Source: Candidatus Brachybacter algidus
GTDB lineage: Bacteria > Bacteroidota > Bacteroidia > Chitinophagales > Saprospiraceae
DNA: 64,000 nt
Direction of reading: 5' to 3'
NCBI GenBank assembly: GCA_016711705.1
Contig: JADJSK010000013.1
Location: 196,001-260,000, forward strand
Part shown: piece after piece, positions 63,703 through 64,000 of the stretch
Layout of the letters: the number at the start of each line of letters is the position of its first letter
Position numbering within the stretch: position 1 is the stretch's first letter
Made by a program: the position numbers and the translations under genes
The notes under the pieces: generated by a model
Seen by the model: the letters and a program-made list of their open reading frames with translations, nothing else
What the model was told of the DNA's origin: nothing
The model's database searches: none

Positions 63703-64000
63703 ATGAAAAACTTAATAATTTTATTGTTTCTACTTTTAACGTTTGAGAGTTGTACAAAAATGGAAATGGCAGAACCTACCAATGAGGAAGTATTCTATGT
63801 GTGTGAAATAATGGGTATTGTTCCTCCTGATTATGGTGGTATTGGAGCTATTGTTTCGTTTAATGGAGTAACCACTCAAACTGACCAAAGAGGGATTTAT
63901 AGATTTAATGAGGTGAAAGTTAGCTCGAAACATAATTTGATCAGAATCGTAAAGGAAGGTTATTACGAGGATGTGCGTGTCTTCATGACAGATCGTCCTG
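63703..64000 (+). CDS. lipoprotein, N-terminal fragment (runs off right edge)
   Basis: An open frame from ATG 63703 (an in-frame ATG at 63682 is also possible) runs to the window end without a stop, giving 99 codons. A signal peptide ends in a lipobox Cys18 (LTFESCTK). The following segment (SFNGVTTQTDQRGIYRFNEV, then KEGYYEDVRVFMTDRP) matches the corresponding part of the lipoprotein at 39538-41316, including the FNGVT and FMT(A/D)R phrases, so the two are paralogues. The protein probably has carboxypeptidase-regulatory-like beta domains. Confidence 0.72.
   Translation, partial: MKNLIILLFLLLTFESCTKMEMAEPTNEEVFYVCEIMGIVPPDYGGIGAIVSFNGVTTQTDQRGIYRFNEVKVSSKHNLIRIVKEGYYEDVRVFMTDRP

Overview
The window comes from an AT-rich member of the phylum Bacteroidota, most likely close to Saprospiria/Chitinophagia. 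The sequence support for this is: two secreted proteins with type IX secretion (T9SS) C-terminal sorting domains, several PorT-like outer-membrane beta-barrels, lineage-restricted DUF4290 and DUF4270 families, Bacteroidota-style -7 elements (TAnnTTTG), TTG start codons, and the gene order fabH-efp-accB-accC. The genus assignment is inference. I saw no rRNA, tRNA, phage, transposase or CRISPR array by eye.

Layout. Positions 1-11133 (minus strand) hold a tight gene run: secreted metalloprotease, beta-barrel, zinc-ribbon/FHA-like protein, Ser/Thr kinase-FHA, MotB/ExbD-like coiled-coil protein, MotA/TolQ/ExbB-like channel, PP2C phosphatase with a periplasmic SPOR-like domain, transmembrane Ser/Thr kinase, beta-barrel, and a lipoprotein that runs off the left edge. 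It looks like an envelope-spanning signalling machine built on reversible Ser/Thr phosphorylation and a proton-channel pair, and is the best candidate here for an undescribed system. From 11.1 to 20.6 kb there are scattered accessory genes (ssb, a DUF1801-like gene, an integral-membrane gene broken by an in-frame stop, an iodotyrosine-deiodinase-like nitroreductase, an M19 dipeptidase, a beta-barrel, an MscS channel) separated by repeats. From 20.6 to 24.6 kb lies a three-gene racemase/M20 hydrolase run and a GNAT gene. From 24.6 to 29.3 kb two copies of a MITE-like element, one with a perfect 7-bp target duplication, flank an RsbQ-like hydrolase, a sigma-region-2-like small protein, a frameshifted glutathione peroxidase and a DoxX gene. 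A TPR sensor kinase lacking its phosphoacceptor His follows.

From 32 to 39 kb is a housekeeping block: mnmG, DUF4290, glmS, DUF4270 lipoprotein, GT5-type synthase. From 39.5 to 43.3 kb is a lipoprotein / ECF sigma / anti-sigma-like cassette, then a RelE-type toxin-antitoxin pair, an NdpA-like nucleoid protein and a large T9SS protein. An array of five 128-bp repeats precedes recN-fabI. From 51.5 to 57.6 kb lie a release-factor-like small protein, a vanadium haloperoxidase-like lipoprotein, a MORN/YwqK-like lipoprotein, a membrane protein and an OmpR-type two-component system. The right end (58-63.5 kb, minus strand) carries kdsD/kpsF-like, fabH, efp, accB, accC and a beta-barrel, and the window ends inside a lipoprotein related to the one at 39.5 kb.

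The intergenic DNA is unusual. Nearly every long gap is built from a shared vocabulary of short words, hairpins and tandem arrays (periods about 222, 200-214, 128 and 135 bp), often the same words in either orientation. All similarity statements are from reading the sequence; no searches were run.
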